Positions 31,952 to 46,108 of a stretch of DNA of 64,000 nt are shown in pieces. Source of the stretch: Lophium mytilinum (lineage: Eukaryota; Ascomycota; Dothideomycetes; Mytilinidiales; Mytilinidiaceae); NCBI GenBank assembly GCA_010093605.1, contig MU004187.1, positions 1,496,018 to 1,560,017 of the forward strand, given 5' to 3'. The notes beneath the pieces are model-generated. The model was not told where the DNA came from, did not search any database, and worked only from the letters and a program-made list of their open reading frames with translations. The position numbers were made by a program, and so were the translations under genes. Numbering within the stretch: the first letter of the stretch is position 1; the number at the start of each line of letters is the position of its first letter.

Positions 31952-33221
31952 CTACACATATGACACGACCCACCCGTCCACACCAACCTCATACTCCAGC
32001 ATATGCTCACTCCGTGATGCTCCCTCCCCACTGAACACGTGCACAACCTCGGCGTTACACTCCCCGTAATGCCCCATAAAGTCCAACTCCAGCCTCAACT
32101 CCCTTCCCTCTTCCAGCTCCTCCCGGAAGCTAATCACAAACGGCTCCGCCCGCGCCACCCGCCTACTATCTTTCAGCTTCACCGACTGCAGAAACGTCGC
32201 CGGTGTCCCGTCCACATCAACCCCGCTGATCTTAATCGAATGCCGCGGCTTCGAAGTCCCCTCGCTCTCCATCTCAACAACCAACCGCCGCCGCAGTACA
32301 AACGGCGGAATTGGAATCCCTAATTTCGCCATAACACGCGTCATCAGCTCGTCCGTCTTCGAGTAAACCCGCAGAGCAGTCAGGTCATCGAGCGGCGTGG
32401 GCTGTAGGTTACAGATCACCAACTTCCCAGCCTTCCGCGTACCAACGACTGCTGGGATTTCGTTCGCCGGTGTCACAGTAAGGGAGGAGCCGAGCACGAG
32501 ACACAGATCTGCTTTCTTGGCGTGTGCGAAGGCGGATGAGAGATGCTTGGCGGGTAGGTCTTCGCCGAAGTTGACTATGCTGTCGAGGAGGGGGCCGTTG
32601 CAATTTGGGAGGGCGCAGCGTCGGCCAGTGCGGTGGTCGTGGTCGTTTTTCTCATATGATGCGACAGCTCGGAAGTCTTTTTATGCGTTAGGAACGAGGG
32701 GAGATGGGGAAAGAAGGGGACATGTGTGTGTACCGCGGAGATATTCTTTCCCGCAGCTTTGGCAGTATTCACGATTGCTGTTGCCGTGGAGTTCGGATAT
32801 GCGGTCCTTCAAATCACAATCAATTTCAGTATCAAGTGTTCTCCTATTGTTATCGTTTAGATGGGGGACTCACGGGCAACGTCCCACTCCGCCTATGCAA
32901 CCCATCGCAGTTCTGACTAACGAGATACTTCAGCAACCCTCGATTCTGCAGTTCCACTAACGCCATGTGCGTGGGGGTCGGAATGGCCGTCAGTGTGTCG
33001 ACTTTTTGGGTGCGTTGCCGTCCTTGGGTTCGCAGTGTCCAGTTGCCCTCTGGACCGCGGAAGTCAGGGATGCCTGCAGAAGTTGATATCCCGGCACCCG
33101 TGAAAGCGATGAAGTGCTTGCTTTTCCGTATTTGGTCTACAAGAAGTTGTGCCTTTTTGTCGATTGCGGAAAGCGATTCTTGGAGTTCTGCTGGAGCGAT
33201 TTTGGGGGCGAAAGCGGACAT
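31952..33221 (-). CDS. Sirtuin, SIRT6/SIRT7 class
   Basis: NAD-dependent protein deacylase, probably nuclear. It has the NAD-binding FTGAGISTSAGIPDFRG, the catalytic region SQNCDGLHRRSG (Cys in place of the usual Val, as in SIRT7) with the catalytic His in ELHGN, two zinc-binding Cys pairs (CQSC and the C-x5-C of RRCALPNC), and LVLGSSLTVTPANEIP. Exons: 32874-33221, 32734-32806, 31952-32676 (GT-AG, introns 67 and 57 bp), 381 aa. A C-terminal extension of about 110 residues (from LRRRLVVEMES to the stop) follows the core and is rich in beta-type sequence; I do not recognise it as a separate domain. It is convergent with DCL1, with 244 bp between the stops. It is not the Sir2/Hst1 class, judging by the SIRT6-like TPTHMALVEL and NLQPT motifs. 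Confidence 0.92.
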
Positions 33222-33534
33222 GATGGTACGCAAGACGAAGCACACTGCAACACGATATGAATAACTTGGACTATTTGAACTGAGATGATATGAAAATGGG
33301 AAAGAAGACTGAAGGGGTGTTACTTGAGTGCTAGTGTTGGGAAATGTCAAATGGGTCTCGCTAGGCAACAGTGAGATCTGCATGGACCAATAGAGTACCC
33401 TTGCTGTATCGTCGCGGACAGGCTTGCCCTTACCACCAGTCCAGTCACAACTCCGGATCCTTTTAATGTTTCTAGCGTCTAGCTATACGAGGTTCTTCTT
33501 CTAGCAACGATTCTGCCATGCCCAATATGCCAAC
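33222..33534. other. Divergent gap between the sirtuin and the interrupted amidase
   Basis: 313 bp that would hold both promoters. No other feature seen. Confidence 0.5.
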
Positions 33535-34042
33535 ATGCCAACGGCTGATATACCGGTTGCCTTCCAGTTAAACAGCAATTTTTACATTGCTAGACCTCTC
33601 ATACCTGTAAGCCGAAACCCAGCTCACCGGAGACTGACAAAGCTGATATCTGGGCTAGACGACCACTCTTGAGGAACATAGCGAGCACTATCCATTTGTG
33701 ACTTGTTTGCGTGTGCAGAAGAATCAAACAATCAACGCTAGTACTCTCCAAGCCTGGCGAACTGAATACCTGGATGAAGATGACGTCTTCGACTCAACGT
33801 TTCTTCAAGAAATTATCTTTGGCGGTGTAAAAGCCAGCGAATTACACGTGGGAAATGATGCGAAGGAATTGCTGAAAGATTGGCAGACACTGGTGGTCAG
33901 ATACGAACCTGATCTAGACGTTAGCAATGGTCCACACTACTGCGCTCAGGGTTACCTCCATTCAGTATGGAAGATTTACGAAGGTCGGCAGCTTCCTTTT
34001 GTACAAGCTACATGGCCATCGGCAGCCGGAAATAGGTATGCT

Positions 34043-34181
34043 TGTTGAAACTAGCTCGAGCTTAAAGCTAGCTAGGTTCTAACATAGGAGAATTAGGCCT
34101 AGTGTGGCGACGGATTAGTATATATAGAGCCCTAGCCCACCATCTATTTATTAATTAATTAATTAATTATACCTTTTAATA
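34043..34181 (+). repeat. Left LTR of the outer element
   Basis: 139 bp. The outermost 50 bp keep CG/TG-rich sequence while the inner part is AT-converted. Preceded by ATGCT. Confidence 0.88.
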
Positions 34182-34280
34182 GGTTATAAGCCCGGGTTTT
34201 TATAAGCTAAGTATTAGCTTATTTAATTAAAAACTATATAACTAAATTAAATAGGGGTAAGATAATAGATAATATCTATT

Positions 34281-34590
34281 CCCGCTGCGTAGCCCCTCTA
34301 GAACTAACTAGTTAAACCTAAAATAAGAATATCTAACTACTATTTTAAATTATTCTTAGCCCGCATAACTAGCCTAGGTCTAAAACTAACTAGTTAAATA
34401 AAAAAGGGAGAATTATTAACTAATACCTAAATTCTTTTTAACCCGCATAACTAGTATAACTCTAGAATAACTCTAGATTTCTTAAATCTATTAAGATCTA
34501 TAATCTTATATAGACCTATTTAAATTATTTATAACCTATATAACTAGCTTAGGCCTAGGCCTAACTAGCTTATAATAAATAACTAGACTA
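34281..34590. repeat. Four imperfect leader repeats of about 80-90 bp in the outer element
   Basis: Units starting near 34281, 34360, 34442 and 34535 each begin with a CCCGC/CCTAT-type motif followed by an AACTAG-rich stretch (CCCGCATAACTAG in two of them). They are diverged from one another and lie in the untranslated leader. Confidence 0.5.
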
Positions 34591-35013
34591 TAATAACTTT
34601 AAAAGTATTCTTCTATTATTACCTAAAATACCTACTAAAGATAAAAAGAAGTCTACTCTAGAGTAAATTAACTATTAAACACTTAAACTAAGAAGAAATT
34701 AATATCTTAAGATAGTAGGGTGCTTCTTAAAATTAAGGTTTAAGCTAGTAAAGACTAGAGTAACCTATATCTATTTCTAGATTAACTTTAGCCGCTAAGT
34801 AGTATAGCCTATTTATATTAAATAATACTTACTTAGTAAAGAAAATATAAAAGAACTTATTTCTTTCTCTAAAATAAAGTCTTTAACTATACTCTAATTA
34901 GGCGCTTATATAAGATATAATCTTTATAAAAGACTATTAAAGATAGCTACTACTAGAATCTATTAAATACTTAACTAATAATATTTTTCTTATCTTATAA
35001 AAACCTTTCTATT

Positions 35014-35233
35014 TATTACAGTGCAATATAGAATTATAATAGAAAACTAATAGTATTAAGTATATAATAAAGTAGCTATAAGAAGAGAGAGTAAGGCGCG
35101 GAGCGCCGGCCGAGAGGTAGGCGAGGCTGGCGCTAAGCGAGGTTAGGTAACGGTGGCACGTAATAGAAGCCACGTAATGTTATTACCTGTAATAGAAATG
35201 TATTATAATAAGGGTTATATTATAGCTATAATA
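35014..35233 (-). repeat. 3' LTR of the minus-strand gypsy element
   Basis: 220 bp; same length and alignable end to end with 43087-43306. GC-rich islands survive inside (GGCGCGGAGCGCCGGCC). Confidence 0.88.
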
Positions 35234-38200
35234 CTACCCCCCTCTAAAAGAAAGCTATATAGATGCAGTCTTTCTATTCTAGTAGTTTTATTCTTACTAT
35301 TAAATATCCTTTTTATAGGGTAGTTCTTTAATTAATTAATTAAATTATCTTATAGAGGTATAAATAAGCTATTATTTATCTAGGCCTTATTATAGGTGCG
35401 CGCTAGGCCTTAGATATAAGGTTAGTAATATAGTTAATCTTTTATACATTACTAAGCTTTATTGCGTAGTCTATATAGTATAGTATTATCTAATTTCTTA
35501 TATAAATTAGTAATAGCTTAGCCAGCCAGTACTAGTTAAGTTAGTAAGGTAGGGGACGGGCGTTAACTATAGAGCGTTATTATAATTAGGGCGAGTAGCG
35601 GCTTCTAGTATTTTAGTTTCTAGAAGGACTTATAGAGTTCTTTTACTTTTAGGTAGGCGTAGTAATAGTCTATAATAATATTATAGTAGTTAGTAATACT
35701 AGTATAGAACTTCTATTAAGAATTAGCGTTTTATTTAGGGTAACTAGTATAAAGGATTTTATACTAAAGCAGGCCCTTTTAGTTTATAGCTAGGTTAAGC
35801 ATGGCTTTATTAATACGTAAGTTAATAATCTTATTAATATTTTATTACTTATAGCCTTCTTTATTAATCTTAATAGGTTTAGGTTTCTTCTAGATTTATT
35901 CTTCTAACGGCTTATGCGTAATATAATAAAGTAGCTATAGGTAGAAGACGTTAAATACTCCTTTTATAGTACGCGGGAGAGATAGCTAGTAGGTAGTGTT
36001 ATTAATAACTTTAGTAACTTTAAATAGACTAAGTTATTTATAATTAAGAGACTTATTTAGGTGTTGGGTTTTAATATTGCGCGTGTTAAGCATAACTTAG
36101 TTACCAACTTTAAATTCCGTAGCTAGTTTCTATTTATAGTTAGTAAATTCTTCTTATTTAGCTTATACCTATATTAATTTATCTTAGAGAAAGAGGCGTA
36201 GGTTATTTAGTCGTTTAGTAAGCGCGTTAGCCTTTTCTCTAAGAGGTTTTTATAGCCCTTTAACTATAGAGTTATTAGCTAGCTTAAGACCTAAGCGCGG
36301 ATTATATTCTTTTATAGTAATAAAGAGAGAGATGCTAGTAGTTATCTTATCTAAATTAGCTTTAAACTTAGTAATAGGTAGGAGATTAGCCTAGTTATTC
36401 TACTTATAATTAATATACGCGTGTAAGTACTATTTAAGTACTATATTAGTAATTTCTATCTATCTATCTATTTTAGAATAGAAGGTAGTAGAGAGCTTTA
36501 GCTTTATTCTAACCCAGGTATATAGTTGTTTCTAAAAATAGGATATAAATTAAGGTCCGCGGTTAGAAATAATAGAGTATAGGTATTCTTCTTCTTGCTA
36601 GATCTATTTAATAAATGCCTGTATAATATCTTTAGCCTCTATAGAGTCTATAGCTATAAACTTCCTCTTCTTTAAGAACCGATTAATAATAACTATAATA
36701 TATTTAAGCTTGCGTCTCTATTACTTGTAGATTAGTAAGGGGGTAATAAAGTTAATAGAGATATAATACTAGTATTAATTTAAAATAGGCAGAGAATAGA
36801 GAAGTTCTTATTTACTCTCTTAGGAATGCTTTACTCTTTTATAGGCAAGATAGGCGCTAATATATTAGTTAATAAAGGACGTTATCTAAGGCTAGTAATA
36901 GTACTTATAAAGTTATGCATAAGTTAATATTATTCTAGAGTATCTAGCTAGCTTAGGTTTATATATTAAGTATATAATATAAGTGCGTAGTTATTTAATA
37001 TCTAGAATATAGAGCCGCTTATAGATATAGAGAAGGTTATTAATAACTTTATAGTTGCCTAATTCTATTCGCAAGTAATAATCTTAATAGAACTGCGTAG
37101 GCAGTTATTATTAGTTACGGCGCTTAGCGTATTTAACCGCTTATATAATAGGGTTACCTTTAGAATACTTTTAGATCCTTTAAAGAATTTAATTACCTAT
37201 AAGAACTATTTTCTTAAATAAATTATTTAGCTTATTATTTATAGGCAGCTTCTTAATAGTAGAATTATATAGCTTATCTACTAGAGGTATCTTATTCTTC
37301 TTAGGGCGTCCTTATAGGCAAGCTGGGCTAGAGTTATTTATTTTATTTAGTATAGCTGCTGTTTAAGAAGCTGCAGGCGTAGTTAACTTCTTAGGGCGGC
37401 CCCTTATCTAAATGCGTAGTCTAGAGTTATTTAGCTTATCTAGAGTAGCGGGCGGAGAGTGTATATACATAACTACTACTAAGTAGATATTATTATTATC
37501 TAGGTAATTAAATTTACTAAAGTTATATATTATCTTAGCTAATTTAATAGAAGTATATTTAAACGTATTAGTAAGAATATATGCAAGCTTAATAGTATAA
37601 TACATTTCTAGCTTATAGTTAAATAGTTTTAGTATAACTTATTCTTAATACTTATATCTATTATCTTTTAGGGCTAGCTTATTACCTAGTTATTAAGTTA
37701 GTAGATTAGGCTTCTTATTTTACTTGCCTGGTTTATATATAATCCTAAAGTTAAACTTAGCTAGAAACTTAGCCTAGCGAGCTTATTAATAATTAAGGCG
37801 CTTAGAAGTTATAAATATTTAAAGGTTCTTATAGTCTAAGATAATATTAACGGGGCTATTATACTTCTATTCTTATCTAGTAAGCTCTAGTCTCTATTCT
37901 TTAAAGGTAAGTACTATAGCAAGAAGCTCTTTATTATAGATAGCGTAGTTAATCTATTATAGTATTATACATTATAATATAAAGGTAACCGGGCGGAGCG
38001 TTCTATTAGGCTAGACCTATAATAGCACGGCGGCAGTTATATAGTTAGAGGAATCGCATTTAACCTAGGTATTATAGTCGGGGTTCTATAGTGCGAGCTA
38101 CGGGGCTACGCAAAAATATTTCTTAATATTGCGGAACGCTTTAGCTTTATTACTATTATCTAGCTATAGAAACTTAAAGCCTTTTCTAATAGCTAATATA

Positions 38201-41200
38201 AGCGTTATTAATAGAGCTATAAATGTAGAGTAGTTAGTAATAAAATAATAATAGAAATTATAGAATCTAAGGAAAGCTTAAACGTTCTTAAGGTTTTATA
38301 GTGTTAGCTAGTCTAATACTATTTAGACCTTTAATAGGTCTATCTAAACACTATTAATGCTAATAAGTATACTAAGATATTTAACTTTATTAATAGTAAA
38401 TTTGCATTTATAGATATTAAGGAATAGTCTAGCGTTATAAAGCTTAGTAATAATTATAAGAACGTGCGCCTTATATTCTTCTAGTATATTACTATATATT
38501 AGGACGTTATCTATATATATAGTATAGAAGTTATTAAGGTATTTCTATAAGGTATTATTAATATAGGCCTAGAAGGAGCTGGGTGTATTATATAACCTAA
38601 ACGGAAGTACTATAAACTTAAATAACCCCTAATAGGTAAGAAAGGCCGTCTTATATTTATTACCTTCTTTAATTTATAATGCATTAAATGCGCTAATTAT
38701 ATTAAGCTTAGTATAGTACCTAGCTTTAGCTAATAAGGCGAGAGTGTCTTTAATAAGTAGTGGTACGTTGCAGCTTTTAACGCTAATTTTATTAAGGCCG
38801 CGGTAATTAATATAGACTTAAAGTCCTCCTTCTAGTTTCTTAATAACTAGCGTAGGTGCAGCGTATAATAATAAGCTGGGGTGGATAAATCCTTTAGTGC
38901 GCATTTTATTAATAAAGGCTTTAATAATAGCGGCTTAGTCTCTTAAGAGGCTATATACCTTATAAGCAGGTAGTTTAAAGCCGGGGAGGACATTAATTAC
39001 GTAATCTATTAGCCTATAAGGCGGTAGTTTATTTACTTCTTAAGGGTTCTATATATTAGCTATATAATAGAGCTAGTTAGAAAGTAAAGCTTTAATTTTC
39101 TAATTTATAATAGGGGGGCGGTTTATTTTCTTAAAGAACTTGCGATAGTTAGATAGATTAATAGTAAAGATATTAGCGGTAAAAGCAGCTATTTATATAT
39201 TATAGAGAATATTATTAATTTTAGATAGGCTATATAGAGCTAGGTCTGCTTCTAGAGTAGATATTTATAGAGGATAAGTTATAGGCTAAGGCTAATAGTA
39301 TTTATAATTCTCTATTTATTATAGTTTTACCTAATTATTATTCTAGAGTTAGATAATATAGTTCTCTTTGCTATTGCGCTAGAGCTTTTAGCAGGCTGCT
39401 ATTATATTCTTTACCTTATCTAGTTCTAGGCTAAGTTTCTAATACTTATTAAAGACTTCTTAAAGTGCGGTATTATATATACGCTTACCTACTTAGGTAA
39501 TATTATAGTCTTTACTATTACTCTATACGCGTCTATATCTATCTATATATAGATAATAATTATAGTAGAAGTCTTTATTAAAATTAAGGGCGTGCTCGCC
39601 CTATATAATATTAGGCTTATATTTCTTAAACTATAGTATACCTAGAATAATATTATAGCTCTTAAAGTTAGTAATATAATACTATATATTCTCCGTATAA
39701 GCTTCTAAGAATAGCGTAAGCTAGGCCTTATAGGTTACGAGCTTTATAGGTATACTATTAGCTAAGCGTAGAGAAATAGAAGTAGCTAGCGGAAGTATTA
39801 TTAGCTTATTAGTTTTAGCGTATAATTATAAGATAAAAGTAAAGTAGAAGCAGCCCGTATTAGTAAGGTAGTAGCTACTAGTTATGCTAATAGGTATATA
39901 GATTCTATACTTAAAATTTAACTACTTACTATAAGTAATGTCTTAGGTTAAGTTAGTAGAATAAGCTAATAGCTAGATTTTACCGGGCTTAGAGGGCGGC
40001 CTTTCTAACTCTTAGATACGGGCTATAATAGTACTTAGAAAGAATTCTATATAGCTCTATCTATAACTATAGTTAGAGCCTATATAAAACCCTCTTTCTT
40101 ACTATTATTATTACTACTACTATTACTTAGAACGCTAGAAGATAAAAGTTTATTAGTATAAGTAATAATAGCTAGGTCCTCTCTATTACTATTAATAGAG
40201 ATTAGGTTATTATTATTCTTATTAGCGTAGTAGATTGCGGAAAGCTTAAGTTTAAGGCTACTATTAGCTTTAGATAGGCGCTCGGTTAGCTTATACTTAG
40301 ATAGAGGGGGGTTCTAAGCGCAAGAGCGCTTAGAGTTATTAGCTTAGTAACCCTTCTTAATATAGTAAAAATAGTAGCCTTTAGTGCGCAGAACCGCTAT
40401 AACCGTAGAAGAAAGGTAAATAGGGCGGTTACCCTAATTCTTATTATTATTGCGAGTTAATAACTATTATGCGTAGCTCTGCTTAGGGCGGCGGTCTTAG
40501 TAGTTATTTAGTTAGTAATTACTTAAGCAGTTATTACAATAGCTATTATAGAAGCTAGTTAGTTAAGAGGGCTAAGTAGTTATATTACGCTAAGCGTTGT
40601 TCTAAAGAAAGGCTTTAGCGCGGAATACTATAGTAATAAGTGTAGGCTAGTCTAGATAGCTATTAGCGCTACTAAATACTTAGGTACTAAGGTCTAGGTA
40701 TAGAAGGCGTTTAAGCTATCCTTTTTTAGATATAAAGGGCATCTAGTTCTTATTATTAATATTAGTTATCTCTTTAAAACGTAGTATATATATATTCTAT
40801 AACTTATAGCCCTTTATCTTTACTTTAGAGCTATAGAGGATATTATCTATATATATAGGCTTATTAAAGATAGTAAAATATAGGTCTATATATATAAATA
40901 TCTAGTTAAAAGTTATAAAGTTTTTATTTAGCAAGGGCTTTTTAAACTAGGTATAGCTGCGGATAGTTACTTCTATATAGTTAACGCAGTATAACTTAAT
41001 ATATTCTATCTTACTCTATTTATCTAGGTATACTAGCCCTTTATATTAGAAGATAGCGTAGGTATAGCTCTTCTAAGATAGGTATTAGTATTTATTACTC
41101 TTACTAGTAAATTTCTAGAGGTTATAGAATTTAGGTTTATAGTCTCTATAGAGTTATAGGCGCGTAAGCTAAGTTATAGTATTATTATCTATAATAGTAA

Positions 41201-43086
41201 AGTTATTATAATTAGCATTATTATTATTATTGTCTTCTAAGTTGTAGTTAAGGTCGCCTGTAGCGGCGGCGGCAGCGCGACGTAACTATATAGGCGCTAA
41301 TGCTACTTTTTAGTTTACTTTTAAGTTAGTATACTGCCGCTTATATATAAGGCTAAGTTCTTTAAAGTAATTATACTAGGTTTATAGTTAATCTAAATTC
41401 TATTATACTATAGCAACGTCTTAATAGAGGGCTTTATTTTCTAAGCGTATCTTACCTAGTAGGAGGACTTTAGCTTTATAAGCTTTCTATTTAGTTATAA
41501 ACTAGCGGTTATACTTAGTATATGCCTTCTTATTCTCTAATTAAAGACGCGTAATATCTTTAGTTAGTTAGGTAACTTTAGCTTATAGATATAAAATCTT
41601 ATTAGAGTCTTAAGCTTAGTTATAAAGGGTAGTTAGCTTAGCGTTTTAGGCTTAGTAATTCTCTTAAAGAGATTCTAGGTTCTACTAGAATATAGTAACT
41701 CTATAGTATATATCTTTATAGTATTTAGAAACTACATTATAGAATACTTTAGTAGAGTTAAGGTTAATATTAATAGTATTAGCGACTCTATTACAGTTAA
41801 TATAGAACGTAATTCCTTTAGCTATTATAGTAAAGTATAACTTATAGTAGCTAGAGTTATAGTATGCTAGGCCTAGTATAGGCGATTCTAGGTTAGGCTG
41901 TAATATTATAGCTGCGGTAGAGGGACTCTACGCTAATAGGGGTAGATTATCTATATACTTCTTAGTGCGCTAGGCTTTCTAAGTAAATAGAAGGACTAGG
42001 CTTGCAGGAATATTATTATTCTATATATTAAGGAGGTTACCTTAAGTAAAGTAGACTACTTTCTAGAGGTCTATAGCTAACTAGAATTAAGTATTATTAT
42101 CTTTCTTATTAAGCTTGTCTAGTTTCTAGTTTAACTAGTTATTATTTTTCTTATTAGAGGTAACACGAAACTCTTTATCCTCTAGGTTAAGAGAGCGCCT
42201 ACTGCGCTAGAGAATAGTAGTTAGTTATTAACTATAGGCTACGGCTGCGCCTAGTTTAATAGTGCCGGCCTTTAGTATATAGAGTTTACTATAAGCGGCT
42301 AGCTATTCTAGGGTAGAACTAATACTATATTAAGATAATTTACCTACCTTTTTATATAAGAATTTTACGTATTAGGTTTCTTATTAGGCGTGTTAAGAGT
42401 CTAAGGCTAGTATAGATTAAGTAGTTTAACTCTTAAGGTTAGAGTATAGGTAGTTAGTATTACTACTCTTATTAACGTATATACTACTAGAGAAAGCTTC
42501 TAAATATGCTATAGTATATTTACCGCAACTTAGTATTATAGGTAGGTAGTTCTACTTATAGGGTCTTAAATAAGAAGGAACTAGTATTAGAGGGTTACAC
42601 TAGTTAACTATTACTAGTTAGGTAATAGTAGAAGGTGTTCTAGTAGGTAGATAATAGTCCGGGTAGTTAGATAAAGAAAAAGATTAGTATAGGTAGAAAG
42701 GTTATAGGGCCTTTATAAAAGCTAGTAAGTAGATATAGCTAGTGTACTTCTTAGCGGCCGTTCTTAGCGGCGGAGTTAATTAGTAAATAACTGCACTTAG
42801 TTTAGTTAGTTTACGCGTGCGCGTGCGGGTAGAAGTATAATAGTAAGTAGGTTTATAGGGCCTACGCGTTAGTTTATATATATAACGGGGTGTAGTATTC
42901 TTACTATAAGGTTATAGGGCCTTCTAAGATTATAGAGTCTTCTTTTATTTTATTAGTTTCTTATTAATAAAGGTTACGGGAATTAAATTTTAGTAGCTAT
43001 AGAGGCGCCGGTATATATATATATAGGTAGGTAGATAAAAAAAGTACTTTTAATATCTTCTAGAAGCTAGAAGAGTAGCTACTTTA

Positions 43087-43306
43087 TATTATAGTGTAAT
43101 ATAGAATTATAATAGAAAACTAATAGTATTAAGTATATAATAAAGTAGCTATAAGAAGAGAAAGTAAGGCGTAGAGCGCCGGCCGAGAGGTAGGCGAGGC
43201 TAGTGCTAAGTAAGGTTAGGTAATAGTAGCATGTAATAGAAGCTACGTAACGTTATTACCTATAATAGGAATATATTATAATAAGGGTTATATTATAGCT
43301 ATAATA
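43087..43306 (-). repeat. 5' LTR of the minus-strand gypsy element
   Basis: 220 bp partner of 35014-35233. Followed on the plus strand by the target duplication CTATC. Confidence 0.88.
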
Positions 43307-45870
43307 CTATCTCTACTAACTAAAAATAATAAGTACTAATATTACTATATTAAAAGAGAAGACTCTATCCCCTCTAGCGGATATATAATAGATAACTCTT
43401 TATCTACTACTAGAAGTATAAACCTTTAGAGACTATTAGTTAAAACTAGATTAACTATCTCCCTATCTTCTATATTATACTATATAGCTTTCTAAGAAGT
43501 ATCTAGCTTATTATTTAACTTAATAGATAATATATTAACTAATAATATATTAAGTTTAGACTTAGATATAGATATATTTATTCTAGTTATCTCTTCTAAT
43601 AATAGCTCTAATTTCTACTAACTCTTAAGCGCTATACTAGCAGCCTAAGATATTAATAACTAAATTAGAGGGCGGTATAGCTCTATCCTTAATTAAAAAG
43701 CTAGAGTTAAGTACTAGATAGAGTAAGTAGAACCTTAAAGTTTAAAATTAGCTATAAATAAATAGATATAGAAGTCTCCTTAAACGTTAGCTATATAAGC
43801 TAACGCCTAAAGTTATATTAGAGGAACCTAAGTTAGAAGCAGTAAATATAGATAATAATAAAGAAGCTGCTTAAGTAAAGCTTAACTAATATAACGTAGC
43901 TATAATAGCTATAGAAATAGCCTTTTATATAGAATATAAATAGTAAGTAACTATATTACTTCTACTTATTAAACTTTAGCTTAATAAGTAAGAAAGAGTA
44001 TACATAGTAGTATATAATTAGTGCGGTAAGAACGCTAGAGAAGAAGTTAAGGCTAAAGAAGTTATACTTATAATACTAGAAACTATAAAATAACATTTTT
44101 AACTAACTAGTAGTGCTATATTCTAGTAGCTAACTTAAAGATATTACTTAATTACTCTAGTAGACTATAAAGAAGTTAACTACTATACTAAAAAGCTTTA
44201 GAAAGCTTATTAAGATCTTATTAATATTAATAGAAAGGTGTAAATAAGTAAATACTTTCTAGTATAATAGTTTATAACTAGTCTTAGATTAGAATATAAT
44301 ATATTTAAGACTATATTTAGCTAATAATATAGCCTTCTACTAGTATAGAATATTAATAATACTATTACTAAAAATACTACCACCTTTAATAAAGTAGTAA
44401 TAGCTATAGAGCGTAAAGAGCTTATACTTAAGAATCTAGTAGGAACCTTAAAAACTACTATAGTAGCTATAAAAGGAAAACCTAAATCTATACTAGTAGA
44501 ATTATCTAGTTATAAAGAAAAGTACTTTAAGAAATACTTATATTATAATAAAATATAATATACTTCTAACACTTACTAGTAACTATATTCTAAATTATAA
44601 GTTATATTTAAAAATAAGAAGAGGTAATATAAAGAAGATAACTCTAGTAATAAAAGGTTATAAGAAGACTTACTAGGTTATATAGCTAACTTAGTATTCT
44701 ACTTTTCTAATAGAATATTATATATTGTAACTATAGCTATAAAAGCTATAAAAGGTACTAATAGATTAAAGGTATCTAATATACTATAGCTAAAAGATAT
44801 ATAGTTAATTAATACTAGCTACTCTATTTATTACTTAAGTATAAAAGACGCGTTTATACTATTAACTCTATAGTAATATACTAGAATAGAACTAGGTAGA
44901 ATAGAAGAGTTATATATTTAACCTAACCTAATAGAAACTATATATATTAAGTACTACTATAAAGAAAAGAAAGTAGTTCTACTTCTTAATAATATATTAT
45001 ATATTCTAACTCTTAGCTATAACCTTATTTTAATTTTATAATTACTTAAGCTAGGTACTTAGATAGAATTTAAATTAACGTAAGTAGTTCTTACTTAAGA
45101 AAAGAATACTTTCTTAGCACCTTAATAGAACGGTATCTATATTCTAAACCTATAACTACTATAGTATATAGGGCTTATAGTCTATACTATTAAGAACCCT
45201 TTAAATTAAATCTAGTATAAATATATAAAATATCTAGATAAGTAAGAACTATAATACCTAAAAGAAATATCTATAGAAATAAAACCTATTTTAGAAGGTT
45301 ATATATATAAACCTTATATATAAAAAAGAATAAAGTTAGGCCCCTATAATTAACCTAATAAAAGGGGAGAAAGACCTATAGAATTTATCTATATAGATAT
45401 TACCGGCTAATTTTCTACTACCTATAATAGTTATAAATATTAGGTTACTTTTCTAGATAACTATACCTAAATAATATAGGTATACCCTTTATAAGAATAA
45501 AAGAAATTCTTCTACTATCTAAAGCTCTTTACTAATACGTTCTAAACTTAAGAGAGACGCATTTAATATATATAGCTTAATTAAGCGGGGGAGAACTTCT
45601 CTAGATTAGTTAAAGATTATTATTAAGACTAAGGTATACTTCTTAAAGCTACTAGACGCGATTAATATTAATCTAATAGAGTTGCGGAAGTTCTAAACTA
45701 AGTTATTATTAATAAAATTAATTTAATAATTATATAGTCTAGACTAGATAGAAAATACTAGCTAGAAGTTCTATAAGTAGTTACTATTATTTAAAACTAA
45801 AGTCTAAGCTTAGTTATATTAACTATACTATATAAAGCCTAGATAGATAATATTCTATAACTAGACTAGT

Positions 45871-46108
45871 TATAATAGATTACGCCCCGCCCTCTAGTTA
45901 TATATTTACCCGTTACCGGCCTCCTACCTCTATACCTATTATATTATCTAGCGCCGCCTACGCGCTAGCCTACCTAGCGCCTACGCGCCTCTCTTCTCTA
46001 TATATATAGTTTCTACCTAGAAGCCTCTCTTTCTACTCCTTATATAACCTTTTAAATTTAACCTAGTTATTTTATACTACTAAGCTTCTCTATACTATAA
46101 CTATAATA
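45871..46108 (+). repeat. 5' LTR of the plus-strand gypsy element
   Basis: 238 bp; starts TATAATAG and ends CTATAATA (ancestral TG...CA altered by RIP). Confidence 0.88.

Larger units (their letters stand above)
35014..43306 (-). mobile_element. Ty3/gypsy-type LTR-retrotransposon fossil nested in the outer element
   Basis: 8.3 kb with 220 bp LTRs (35014-35233 and 43087-43306) and a 5 bp target duplication CTATT/CTATC. A polypurine tract on the minus strand lies next to the LTR at 35234-35243 (seen as CTACCCCCC on plus), so the element reads on minus. Reverse transcriptase remains are near 38-39 kb on minus, with integrase-side sequence toward 36-37 kb and gag-side toward 40-43 kb, the gypsy order. 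It is heavily broken by RIP, with very many stops. The LTRs differ at about 18 sites, all transitions. Confidence 0.85.

Noticed and set aside
37408-37605. Short open frame in the minus-strand gypsy fossil, and a similar one at 49863-50069
   Set aside because: Chance survivals of open frame within RIP-altered transposon sequence; not independent genes.
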